From: Channa striata
Lineage: Eukaryota > Chordata > Actinopteri > Anabantiformes > Channidae
Assembly (NCBI GenBank): GCA_033026295.1
Contig: CM065186.1
Span: 21,215,172 to 21,279,171 of the forward strand
Reading direction: 5' to 3'
DNA: 64,000 bases
The notes beneath the pieces were generated by a model. The model was not told where the DNA came from. It did not search any database and was given only the letters and a program-made list of their open reading frames with translations. Each line of letters starts with the position of its first letter. The stretch's first letter is position 1. Positions 9,855-21,196 of the stretch are shown here, one piece after another. The position numbers and the translations under genes are program-made.

Positions 9855-10070
9855 TTAAACCCCGCCATCACTAGTAGCCACAGGAGGCTCAACAAACACA
9901 CCTTTATCTCGCAGCTTCTCAAGCAGAAATTGCTTAATTTCATTTTTACGAGCACGTAAAGGCACAGGGACATCAAACAAGTCCGCAACAATTAACAAAT
10001 CCGCCTTTTTGCATTTATTTAACTTCTCCATAGAGGGATTTGTCGTAAACTCATCTAATTGAAACTCCAT
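9855..10070 (-). pseudogene. gag: Gypsy Gag N-terminal region (71 aa, frame-broken)
   Basis: Starting at the ATG at 10068-10070 the peptide begins MEFQLDEFTTNPSMEKLN and continues with KKADLLIVADLFDVPV and KNEIKQFLLEKLRDKGV. This two-helix pattern resembles the SAP-like start of Gmr1-type Gag. It ends in a stop at 9855. The rest of Gag continues in another frame from about 9800, so a small indel between 9855 and 9780 splits the protein. An upstream extension of the frame to 10244 runs through the leader and LTR and is not counted as coding. Confidence 0.75.
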
Positions 10071-10169
10071 TCTAAGGCAATAAATCGGGGGAAAAAAACT
10101 GCCAACCAGCACAACAAAAAAAACAGAAACATACGTACCTCTCAAAAAAGGCCACGCGATTGGCGCAAT

Positions 10170-10183
10170 CGGACGAGCCCACA
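10170..10183 (-). promoter_or_regulatory. Probable primer-binding site
   Basis: On the minus strand TGGGCTCGTCCG lies just inside the LTR. It resembles the common TGGGGGCTCGTCCGGGA proline-tRNA primer site, with mismatches. Its position, a few bases from the inferred LTR end at 10189, is right for minus-strand priming. Confidence 0.55.
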
Positions 10184-10188
10184 CAATT

Positions 10189-10597
10189 TGAGACTCCCCT
10201 CTTCCCAGCGCCCAGAAACCACCAGAACAGATACTTAAACCCACAAGATTTATTATATTGTCTGTCTAGACACAGGTTTACAACATCAGGGTGGGTCCAG
10301 CCAAAAATAACAAACAAAAATAACTAAACCGGCAACACTGCTCTTACCTCATCCAGTGGGTCTGGCGGTGGGCGAGAGGAGAGTCCCGGGTCGGACTCTA
10401 AGACACTGGATTTAAATCCCTCAGGTGGAGACTGCGACCAATCGACTCCCGGAACGGCATCCGACAAACGTGTTCAGCCAATCACACTCTTAGCCGCTCA
10501 ATCAATGCCAGACACGTCACACACACTCACACACACAGGGAGAGACAAGGTACAGGCATACAAACACATTATTACATATTACGACCAAGTCGTAACA
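10189..10597 (-). repeat. Gypsy 5' LTR, right copy
   Basis: On the minus strand it starts TGTTACGACTTGGTCG (10597) and ends GGGGAGTCTCA (10189), so it has TG...CA ends. It contains a T/A-rich GGGATTTAAATCC block, a polyadenylation signal AATAAA (plus-strand TTTATT at 10249-10254) and GATGAGGTAAGA, a possible splice donor. The outer boundary is inferred from the TGTTAC/CA ends and not from a target-site duplication. The bases to the right (10598 onward) also follow the left LTR. Confidence 0.8.
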
Positions 10598-10779
10598 CCC
10601 TAACATGCAGGTTCTTTGGCCTCTTCATCACTGGTTTTAACTTAAAGTAATTGAGATTTAAAAGCCTACAATTTGTGGGTTTGCTCATCTCTAATTATGG
10701 CTTTTTAAAACCATGTCTATCCATTTCTGGCATTGTATATGCACCCACTGAGGAATATAATCCTATAATTTAAAATCTG

Positions 10780-10821
<42 letters not shown>
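10598..10821. repeat. Upstream flank, right copy, ending in CA/TA microsatellite
   Basis: This is the counterpart of 5384-5575, with extra short blocks (for example CATCAC at 10626-10631). It ends in a CA repeat of about 30 bp and a short TA run. Confidence 0.85.
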
Positions 10822-10823
<2 letters not shown>

Positions 10824-11599
10824 TGACACTCATGCACAAATGTTTCAAATTAAAAACCTTTTTTGTCATTTACTGTCTCTTAATAAATCAAGCAGCACTG
10901 TGAAAACAACTGGGCTCTAAATATAACGTTACTGTCCTTTTACTGCTGAGATTAGTTCTGAGGAACTTTTTTTCCTTTAGTTTAGTAACAGGCCTCAGGT
11001 TATCCAGCGCTCAGCTTAGTGTAAGCTGAGTGCCACCTGCAGAAGTTATGGTGTAATCTCATGCCATGATGCAACAGACCTAACTAGTGGACTTTGTTCA
11101 CTCTCAGTAATCTCTCACTGAAAATGACATGATTGTGTACAGGCCATGGATTCATTAGGGGAGTTTCCTATAATACATCTACTGCAGAGATTGGCTGCTC
11201 TGAGGAGTTGGACCTAGAAGTCACAGGTAGATTCGCACTTAATAAGTGGACAGCTGTGTAAGAGCAATTGATCATCCAAGCAGCTTATGAACAAATAATA
11301 CATTTAAAAATGTCAGTGAAGCTTCTCAGTCTTGCATGCAATTCCAAAGTGGCCAATCGAGAAGGTGGTGGGACGTTGCATAAAGCAAAATAGGGGCTTG
11401 ATGCAACTGGGAGAGAGAGAGAGAGAGAAAGAAGGCCTCTGAATGTTCTGATCAGCCCAGTCGATCGACTGTACAGCCCCACCATGGTTGTTTGACAGCT
11501 CGGTTCTGTCCCGTCCACTCACTTATCATTTGTGTTTACTGTTTAAACATTGCCAATGTGGAGGGCTGATTCACCTTACATGAGGATCAAAGTTGATGC
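10822..11599. other. No recognised gene
   Basis: Ordinary AT-rich sequence with a short GA run (11411-11429). Frames near 11285-11522 are low-complexity Ser/Leu readings of the opposite strand and are not credible genes. Confidence 0.5.
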
Positions 11600-11745
11600 T
11601 CACTGACCCTAATAGGTCACCTTGCCATGTCCGACTCTGTGGTGCTCATCCAAATGAACTCTGATGTGGCCAGGAGGAACTGGGAGTCAAACCACTGACC
11701 CTGTGGTTCATAGACAACTGCTCCAACGAGCCACAGCATTCATAA
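11600..11745 (-). repeat. tRNA-headed SINE fragment
   Basis: On the minus strand the right end reads GCTGTGGCTCGTTGGAGCAG, an A-box-like start. It is followed by GGGTCAGTGGTTTGACTCCC, a B-box-like segment, with tRNA-like spacing at 11681-11738. The body leftward is worn. It is a SINE promoter relic, not a functional tRNA gene. Confidence 0.55.
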
Positions 11746-13988
11746 AAGTAAAGTGAAAGTACCTCACGTTGTATTTTAGTATTTGGGCAAATGTTATAGA
11801 AAAATCTAATGAATTAAAAATTGAACATTTTGAACGTTTTTGCTTCTATACTGACCAGTCTAGATTGCAATGTCACTTCATACACTAGCTAAATAATGAA
11901 GTTATAAATGGGCAAGTGAAAGGTAGGAATGCAGTTTAACAAAAAGCAAAGATAACAACAGAGTAAATAGCAGCTGCATTATTAATGTTTTGTTTGTTTT
12001 ACTTAGTTACATGTGACTGTAGCTACTGTTTCTGATGCACTTTAGTAATTGCAATTATTTTCCGTTTCACTACTCATCCAGGCAGCATTCGAAAAAGATC
12101 CACCCTGGCACAGTTTAAGCTGCAATTTTAATTCAGGATGAAAGTTAACCAATGAGCGATTTGATGTGACAATAATCTGCTGGTCACGAAGAGTCAGTAT
12201 TTCATCAACAATAGGTTCAATTTGTTTGAGCCTGGCAAAGCCTACCATCACACAGGCTGCACAAGGCAGGGCAGTGATTGATTATTTGAGCCATTTACGT
12301 CAGGACAAATTATGCACAGACATCAACAATATGATATATCAGTTGTTTTGCATCACCTATGTGTATTTAATTAAAAACGTTAATAACAGGCTGATGGTCT
12401 GAGCTGCAGTTTTAGAGCAATAAAATCATTAATGTGCACAGCCTCAAGAGTTTTGATTTCTAGATCAAGTGCAGCATGAAATTCTTTGCTTGACAGTAAT
12501 TTATTTGGCATATAGTCACAAAGATTAGATTGATGAGTGTGTTTTACCGTATTTTATTGATTGAGGATCAGAGCTGGTCATCCAGTACTCTGATCTTTTC
12601 AGAGTTTTCAGATGTTTCCCACACTGCTTCTTCTCTGCATTTACACGAACGTCATGAGTTCCATTCAATGGTGACTGAATTAATTTGAGTGCTCAGTTGT
12701 TGCTGCTGCTGTGCTGGGCTTTGCCTTTGATTTGTACATTGCAGACACTTGACTATGACTATGGTTGGAAGCCATGGAAGCTGGACCTATGGTTGCCTTC
12801 AGTTGTAGACTTTCTCCTAGTCATTTCATTTCATTTTCTGTCAAGAAAATATTTAAGCAGTAGTATTTGTGCTTTTGTTGTAGTAATTGATATGGGATAT
12901 GAATAACCATGTAGTCTAAATTTTAATGTAAGTATATGCCATTCAGACTTGTGCTGTGTTGAAACTAACACATAAAATGTTCATAGGTCCAACCTACTCA
13001 GAGTGCCATGGTAACCTCTTTAGAGAAGTGGCCCGGGGGTCATCAGACATGGAGCTAACACATTCTGTTGCTGTCAGGTTAATGGAAAGCAGTGCATGTC
13101 TGAAAGGAGCTTCTGTCTTCCATTTTTCATGCTGCCCTTTAATCCGTCCCCAGGAAGATTAAGAGCACTTCACATATCCAGCATTGGACAGCATAAGAAA
13201 ACATTTGTTATGGTAATAAAGTGCAATGCATTTATACAGAAAAGTAAAATCAGATTTATTCACAGTATAACATAGACTCTCATCTGAGACAATGGGAACA
13301 TGTGACTGACAGGAAAGAAGCAAGTCATTTGGTGTGGGTATTACACAGATATATTAGGGACATATTCATTAGAGCTTTTTGGGATTTCCTAAAAAAAAAC
13401 AAGACTGGTTTCCAGGAGAAGAAAATGGAGCTGATAATAAAAATGTTATGAGAGCTCTGGGAAACCCAAGCACAACAGGAAGTCAGTGCAATCACATGGA
13501 CTTCAAGAACCAGGTTAGAGTCGGCTTTCTCTGGAAAACTGTCATGGAAACAGGAAAGCTGGATTCTGAACTGGAGACCGGGGATTAGGGTAACCTGATT
13601 TCTCAGATTTATCTTCCATATATCCGTGTAACCAGGTTTCTAACCAGCTTTCTCCAACTGTGAATGTCAGAGCAAAAAGCTGCAGACAGGAACACGCAGC
13701 TGAGTGAAAGGCTGAATGAGGAAGAGAATATTTCCAGGTTGAAGTCGCATTGTTTTTAAATCAAAGTCCATCTAAAGTCAGACAAAGTGCCTCAAAGACG
13801 CCCAAATAAGTTGTTTGTACTGTTAAACAGCTGTGTCCCTCCTCTGAGCTTTGCCTCTCTGCCCCTGCACTGACACTCTGCAGCAGCACCCAAAAGACAG
13901 AAAAAAAGTCAGAAAGCAGTGTTTTCTTTGGAGTGGAGGAGCAATCAGAGCCTTCTGCATTTTTAGCTGGATTTCTGGTAACCAGGTT
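11746..13988. other. No recognised gene
   Basis: Unique-looking AT-rich sequence; the longest frames are below 80 codons and carry no motif I recognise. Confidence 0.55.
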
Positions 13989-14433
13989 AATTCAATTCAA
14001 TTCAACCTTTATTTAAATAGCGCCAATTTACAACAAGGTCATCTCAGGGCACTTTACATAATAAAGTCAAGACTATACAAACATGTAGAGAAAACCCAAC
14101 AAATCCCCCTTGAGCAAGCCATAGGCAACAGTGGAGAGGAAAAACTCCCTTTACCGGAAGAAACCTCCACCAGAAGCAGGCTCAGGGTGGACGGCCATCT
14201 GCCTTGACCGATTGGGCTGAGTGGAAAGTGGAGAGAGAAAAGAACAGAGCAACAAAAGCAGCAAATCCGGGGATACCTGAAGACAGGGACAGAGAGACGG
14301 GGACAGAGAGGGAGAAAGACGACTACAGGACAAAGAAGATATAGAGTTAATGTCATACAGTGGTGACATTATAGATGTGGGGTGAAAGAAGAGAATGAAG
14401 AGAAGAGGAAGTGGCACAGTGCAGAGTCCCCCA

Positions 14434-15723
14434 TCAGTCTAAGCCTATAGCAGCATGACTATAACCAACTATAGGCTTTATCAAAAAGGAGGGTTTTAGC
14501 CTAGTTATAAAAGTAGAGAGGGTGTCTGCTTCCCGAATCTGGACTGGGAGCTGGTTCCACAGGAGAGGAGCTCGATAGCTAAAGGCTCTGCCTCCCATTC
14601 TCTTTTTGGAAATTCTGGGAACCACAAGTAGGCCTGCATTTTGAGACCGAAGTGGTCTAGTAGGATGATCTGGTACTAGGAGATCTTTTAGATATGATGG
14701 AGCTTGCCCGTTTAAAGCTTTATAGGTAAGAAGAAGGGTTTTAAATTCTATTCTGCATTTAAATGGAAGCCAATGGAGAGAAGCTAATGAAGGTGAAATA
14801 TGATCTCTCTTACCAATCCCAGTCAGTAATCTTGCTGCAGCATTTTGGATTAATTGGAGGCTTTTTAGAGAGTTACTGGGGCAGCCTGAAAGTAGAGAAT
14901 TACAATAGTCCAATCTAGAAGTAACAAATGCATGAACCAATTTTTCAGCATCGCTTTGGGATAGGATGCTCCTAATTTTGGCAATGTTCCGTAGGTGGAA
15001 GAAGGCTGTTCTAGAGATTTGTTTTATGTGTGAGCTAAATTATAAATCCTGGTCAAAAATGACTCCAAGATTCCTTGCAGTACTACTGGGGGCAAGAGTT
15101 ATGTCGTCTAAAGTAGCAATATGGTTAGAAAACATGTCTCTTAGACTTTTAGGCCCAAATACAATAACTTCAGTTTTATCTGAGTTTAGAAGAAGAAAAT
15201 TATACGTCATCCAGTCCCTTATGTCTTTAAGACATGCTTGTAGTTTGATTAATTTATTTGTTTCATCAGGTTTCATAGATAGATATAACTGCGTGTCATC
15301 AGCGTAGCAGTGAAAATTTACAGAGTGTTTTCTAATAATGTTGCCAAGGGAAGACATATATAGAGTAAAGAGTATTGGTCCTAATACAGAGCCTTGTGGA
15401 ATTCCATAACTAACTTTTGTGTATGTCAAAGATTCATCATTAACACGAGTAAATTGGAATCTATCTGATAGATACGATTTAAACCAATTTAGTGCTGTTC
15501 CTTTAATTCCAATAACATGTTCTAGTCTCTGTAATAATATTCTGTGATCAATGGTGTCAAATGCCGCACTAAGATCTAGCAGAACTAGTATAGAGAAAAG
15601 TCCGTTATCTGAAGCCAGAAGAAGATCGTTGGTGACTTTAATCAGTGCGGCTTCTATGCTATGATGAACTCTAAATCCTGACTGAATAAACGACTGACCT
15701 GTCGTTTCAGCGCAGGTGGTCAC
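14434..15723 (-). pseudogene. L2 ORF2: reverse transcriptase and C-terminal region
   Basis: The 227-residue part (15040-15723) carries LVLLDLSAAFDTIDH with the motif A Asp, GIPQGSVLGPILF, and HCYADDTQLYLSM with the catalytic YADD (residues 140-143). An in-frame TAA at 15040 replaces a Ser codon. The same frame then continues to 14434 with SRLDYCNSLLSGCP, QLIQNAAARLLTG and RMGGRAFSYRAPLLWNQLP. Near 14505 a lost base shifts the frame, so the last 20 or so residues differ from the family end. All palm motifs are present, so only point lesions separate this from an open frame. Confidence 0.92.
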
Positions 15724-15890
15724 ATAATTGCTTTACAACTACTTTTTCAAGTATTTTAGAAATAAAGGGGAGATTGGATATTGGTCTGTAATTGGCTAAG
15801 ACATCTGGATCCAGACTAGGTTTTTTACGTAGAGGTTTGATTACAGCTACCTTATAAGCCTTTGGTACATATCCTGTTTGTAAAGATAGA

Positions 15891-17102
15891 TTAATGATAT
15901 CTAATACGAACGTGTCTAACTGGAATAGGGTCTAGCGGACATGTTTTTGGTTTAGATGCCATAATAGTTGAAGTTAATTCAGCAAGGTCTATGGGCACAA
16001 AGCAGTCTAAAAGGGACTGAGGACTTACTGATGATTCTAATTCTTTTGTATTTGTGGGGAGGGTCTGGTGAATTTTATTTCTAATAGCTATGATTTTGTT
16101 TGTGAAGAAGGTCATGAAGTCATTGCTACATAGTGTTGAGGGAATACTAGTCTCAACTGAACTATGGCTCTTAGTCAGCCTGGCTACAGTACTGAAAAGA
16201 AACCGGGGGTTGTTCTTGTTTTCCTCTATTAGTGATGAATAATAAGCTGTTCTGGCTTTACGGAGTGCTAATTTGTATAAGTTTAAACTATTTTTCCAGG
16301 CTAAGCGTGATTCTTGTGAATGAGTGGAACGCCACTTCCTTTCTAGTCTTCGTGACGCCTGCTTTAAATTGCGGGTTTGCGACCTATACCATGGAGATCG
16401 CTTGTTCAGAATTACGGCCTTCTTTTTTAGAGGGGCAACACTATCAAGTATGGAACATAAAGATGCTGCATAATTATCAGTAAGGTAATCAACTTGTACA
16501 GGAGTACAATTAATGAGGCTACTCTCAGTTATATCGGTACGTGTTGAAGTAAATGATGAAGGGATCATTTCCTTAAATTTGTTCACAGTGTTTTCAGATA
16601 AACACCTTCTGAAGCAAAACTTCTTTCTAGCTGCTGTGTAGTCCAATAAACTAAATTCAAATGTTATTAGGAAATGGTCGGAGAAAACAGAATTATGAGG
16701 AAATACTGTTAGTTTATCAATTTCAATACCGTATGCAAGGACAAGGTCTAGGGTGTGACTAAAACAGTGAGTGGGTTCATTTACATTTTGAGAGAAACCA
16801 ATTGAATCTAATAATGAAGTAAATGCTGTGTTGAGGGAGTTACTGTCTAGATGAATCTTAAAATCGCCCACTATGACGACTTTATCTGCACTAAGCACTA
16901 AGTTGGCTAGAAAATCTGAGAATTCAGTCAAAAATTCAGAATAAGGGACTGGAGGACGATACACAATAACAAATAGGAGTGAATTTTGAGTTTTCCAAAT
17001 TAGGTGTGAAAGTCTCAGAGTAAGACTCTCAAATGAGTTATAACTACCAACCCAGAAACTAAAGTCAATATATACAAGGAGGATCTCCCTCACTAAAAAC
17101 AT
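15891..17102 (-). pseudogene. L2 ORF2: endonuclease C-terminal part and linker
   Basis: The 403 residues include FVIVYRPP (44-51), IVGDFKIHLDS (77-87), NEPTHCFSHTLDLVLA (108-123) and FSDHFLITFEF (140-150), the second half of an APE endonuclease. They are followed by a basic linker (NKRSPWYRSQTRNLKQASRR, KARTAYYSSLI, NPRFLFSTVARLT). The usual Asn of GDFN is Lys here, which should harm catalysis. The N-terminal endonuclease motifs are missing because of 5' truncation. The C-terminal residues VRHVRIRYH are off-frame after the 29-bp deletion. The endonuclease nicks the target for reverse transcription. Confidence 0.9.
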
Positions 17103-17187
17103 TTATTGTAAACAGTATTTGCAACCACATACATTTCCAATACTTTTGCTAGGTAAAAATTTCATAATCTGTTTCAGACATGTTATG

Positions 17188-17345
17188 CTCTATGTTCCAT
17201 CCATTCTTTATCTGTAACCACTTCTTTATCCTGTCATTGGACAAGAGTCTGTCAGGACAGGTCTGTCTCAGGGCCAACACAGACAGACAACCATTCACAC
17301 TCACATTTACACCTACAGGTAATTTGGAGTCAACCGTAAATCTAC
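17188..17345 (-). repeat. SINE body fragment (GGCAGCATG-type family)
   Basis: CATCCATTC, TTATCTGTAACC, TCAGGGCCAACACAGACAGA and AACCATTCACACTCACATT are the tail half of a very common fish repeat. A fuller copy with its tRNA-like head is at 47318-47595. The head is missing here. Confidence 0.65.
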
Positions 17346-18544
17346 GCTGTTCCAGGTTTAAAATGATCTAGATTAATAAAATTGTGAATATTTGTGTCAT
17401 ATTCATCTATTAATCTAAACCCTTTTCAGGGAACTGTGCATTTAGCACAACTATTACATTTAAACCACCTGTTGGGTTGGTTATATGGTTTTATATTCAT
17501 GGTTTAGCAGTGCACAGCATTAAATACAGTCACAGGAACAGCTCAAAGCATGTCGGACAGAAGGATTTCTGGTGCACAGCTGCTGCACAGCTGGAAACAC
17601 GGGTAGATTCTGTATCAGAATCAGTCATGTCAAATCAGTGTCACGTATTTCCTCCCCCTTAAACAGTAGCTACAATGCCATGTCACAGAATTTTTTTGTG
17701 ACAGAGCAACAGGGGACAAGCCCACCGCCAAAACTTGACCCCGTAGTGACGCCCTTGATTCAATCGCTGTAGGCTTGGAGTGAAATTAGCTGTGAAAGAG
17801 ATGATTTGGTTACCATCACGCTCATACCAGCTTGAGCCATCTCATCAATTCTGTCCAACATCCTGCTACAATAAGTAAAACCTCATGTGTCCATTACTTA
17901 GCAGGACTCTGCTTTGTGCTGGGTGGTTTCTGAAGTCTAAGCTGACAAAAAACACTAAGTGGTAGTTTCTGTAATTTGAAACATCACACACTGGTGCTGC
18001 TGCTGTTTGATCCTTATCCCTGTCTTATCTTTCCATTTTCAGCACAGAGACATTCATAGTGAGTCACCACACTGTCAAATGACACAAAATACAAGGAGCA
18101 CTTTGCAATCCCAAAGCCCCACTGTGAAGACATTAATGTCCACCCTTATTTGAAAGACCTAAAAAACTGGATAGTATTTCACAGGAAATGTCACACAGTT
18201 TGGATTTTGTCCACTGTTCCTTTTTCCTATCAATGAAGGGTTTTGTTATTTTACCATACAACATTTGTAGGTAAGATGTCATGGCTGACGCCGTGATTTG
18301 CCACCAAAGAGTGGATTGCTTGGATTAGATATAATGAAACACACTGGTTAAGGAAAGACTGATGTTGACTAGTTCTTGGGGGGAATTTTGAATATTAGCC
18401 TAAGAATTTACATTTTTTAAAAATCTGCTGTTTTGTTTTCATACTCACTGACCAGTTTTCTGCTCAATTTGCTTCTACAAAGCAAAGTAACTGACATTTG
18501 GAGAGCACAAAAAATGACATTTTGCCCGGATGTGAGTTTAAATG
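17346..18544. other. No recognised gene
   Basis: Unique-looking sequence without recognisable repeats or coding motifs. Confidence 0.5.
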
Positions 18545-18745
18545 GTTGTTTGTCTGTGCATGTTTGTCTGTGCATGTCTCTTCGTGTTGGCCCTGAGATA
18601 GGCTGGCAAACTGTCCAGGATGGACCATGCTACTGAACGGATGGACACTATGACAGCTGGAAAAGACACCAGCCTCCCGTGACTGTAAACAGGATAAGTA
18701 AGGATAACGATAACACGTGAACGAATAGATTGAAACCAATTGTCA
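18545..18745 (+). repeat. SINE tail fragment (GGCAGCATG-type), worn
   Basis: GTGTTGGCCCTGAGATAGGC, GGCAAACTGTCCAGGATG and ACAGCTGG followed by AGGATAAGTAAGGATAACG are the reverse complement of the order seen at 17188-17345, so this copy is on the plus strand. No head is visible. Confidence 0.5.
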
Positions 18746-18837
18746 TTCTGATTGTGATGTGATGACAAACTAGGGCATTATTGCAGGACAACAACTTCTC
18801 TTAAGTCGTCTCTTGTCACATTAGTGACCAGCAGACA

Positions 18838-19070
18838 AATAAGATAAGATAAGGTAAGATAAACCTTAATCCGTCCCACAATGGGGGAGTTTCCATGTTA
18901 CAACAAGGAACGTTCAGAGTACGGCAAAGAAGAATTATCAGAATACAATATATCCACAATGTAGTATATACAAAATACAGAATATACAATCTAAAAAATG
19001 AAAATCTATCACACATTTACACAATCATTCTGCAATTGCACCATGGGTCATTTATACTGCACAGTGTGTT
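18838..19070 (-). repeat. Common fish repeat with (AAGAT)n edge
   Basis: The segment begins AAATAAGATAAGATAAGGTA, then AACCTTAATCCGTCCCACAA and GGGGGAGTTTCCATGTTACA, and later TGCAATTGCACCATGGGT. This is a widespread fish pattern that, read on the minus strand, ends in a TCTTA-type repeat like a retrotransposon 3' tail. The parent family was not determined. Confidence 0.5.
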
Positions 19071-19696
<626 letters not shown>

Positions 19697-21120
19697 TATA
19701 TAATATATATATATATATACATAAGCTCTAATTTCACCTTCAAAGACATACCACAAAAGCCTAAGTATGAACTGGTTAATCCTTGGAGAGGAAAAACTTG
19801 ATAGACTTGTTGTGCAAACATGACTTCACCTTTGTAATGAGACATCCACTCAAGGCAGCTTCACTCTCATCCATGCTAAGCTCTCCTGTTGTATAATATG
19901 CGGGAAGTTGCTTAGTAACCAAAGCTAAAAGTGCAACTTTACAAGTGATAGTTGATGAAATGTAAGTACACTGTTTGTACCTTTACCAAGGTTGTAGGTG
20001 TACAAATGTAACAGCTAATATATCAATGTTGGAAAACCAATAATTGGATTTTAAAAACTTTCACATGAATTCAGACACTCGTAGAAAGATTAATTAATCA
20101 TATATTTATAACTGATCCTTCTTTGCTAACAGAAATAAAAGCTCCATCTGTCCTTCAGCTCGAGTTAATTCAATAACAAACCTAATGGTTTTGTACGGTG
20201 TCTCATATGAACCGGCAGTATTCAGTCCTAATGAAGGCCTGGATTTGAATCTGGCCGGGTCAGATCCCACAGTAACAACAGGTATCTAATATTCCGCCTG
20301 AAATGAGAAAATAACTCTTTTCAAACAGAGCATGAATACAGTGGCACGGCAGGTTGCGTCTATGTGGAAATGTGAACGGGTTTTGACAAAGGTTGTGTAA
20401 ATGTTCTGTAATGGCTTTATTGAACCATCCCAGCAGTTTTAGAGTAAAACCTTCAGTGTATCACTGATGTGTTCTATATGAGCCATGTAAGAATAAGACA
20501 ATCAGCAGCACCTGCCTCACAGTACCCATTGGATTTCTTTTTCTGTTCACATGACAAATTACTTCAGTCAATGTTGTTTCTGTATTTTAAGCGAAACCAT
20601 GATGTTTTCCTCTCCCCAGCCTTCTGGTATTTGTGCCTATACTCAACTATATGTGGATGTTTTTTGTCTAAAAACCAAACCACATACTAAAACGATGCAT
20701 TACACATTACCCTACTAGCATATGGATCAGTTATCGATTGGCCCATATTTATGGTGCTGTTAACAACAAACGATGTCCACTAATTGACTTGATAATATCT
20801 GGAGTGAGTGGTCTACACTGTCAGTAAGTTGCCATGGCCACACGGTAGTTAACATTAGTCAGTCTACACTAAAATGTTAATGACTGAAAAGTAAAGAACA
20901 CAGTCATTATAGACACAGCGTTGTGCTTATTGTGTTTGCCCGGCGTGCGAATGTAAGTATGTGTGTGTCAAGTACAGCAGCTGTATAAACTGGGGCTAAA
21001 GACATTTCCAACCTGATTTTAAATTTAATTAGATACAAGGTTGTTTTGAATTCTCACATGTGGAACCATATGCCTAAAAGAACTAAAAAATGTTGGTTTG
21101 TACCTAAAAATGAATCTTTA
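19697..21120. other. No recognised gene between the inverted copies
   Basis: A short TA run (19700-19720) is followed by AT-rich sequence with no credible transposase frame (the longest frame is 73 codons at 20469-20690). It could be the interior of a non-autonomous element if the two flanking copies are its ends. Confidence 0.4.
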
Positions 21121-21196
21121 AACCATGATATCTTGACAATGTGATACCAAACGCTCCAGAACACTAACGTATTTTTTCTCAATCAATATCAACCTT
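21121..21196 (-). mobile_element. Palindrome-ended element, copy 2 (inverted)
   Basis: 21141-21196 is the reverse complement of 19629-19684 with one mismatch in 56 bp. Its outer part (21121-21140, AACCATGATATCTTGACAAT) resembles the remaining end of copy 1 with about 8 inserted bases. It may therefore be a second copy of the same short element, or the right terminus of a 1.57-kb element. Confidence 0.55.

Larger units (their letters stand above)
5711..10188 (-). mobile_element. Gmr1-like Ty3/gypsy retrotransposon interior, decayed
   Basis: On the minus strand the coding order is gag (N-terminal region, capsid, zinc knuckle), protease, integrase, reverse transcriptase, RNase H. Integrase before reverse transcriptase is the opposite of ordinary Ty3/gypsy elements and is the hallmark of the Gmr1 group known from fish and other deuterostomes. 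The element is dead. There is a frameshift between 9855 and 9780, a TAA at 8953, a TAG at 7588, a deletion removing reverse transcriptase motif A near 6500, a frameshift near 6335, a TAA near 6221, and RNase H is cut off at about 5711. No 3' LTR or polypurine tract is present at the RNase H end. Confidence 0.9.
13989..17102 (-). mobile_element. L2-clade LINE, copy B, near-complete coding part
   Basis: The TTCAA-repeat 3' end is at 13989, the 3' UTR runs to about 14500, and ORF2 extends right to about 17100 with endonuclease, linker and reverse transcriptase. It is 5'-truncated inside the endonuclease, and no target-site duplication was identified. Relative to copies C and I it has few lesions: a 29-bp deletion near 15915, a TGA in the segment just before 15723, a TAA at 15040 and a 1-base loss near 14505. 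It is among the younger insertions in the window. Confidence 0.93.
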
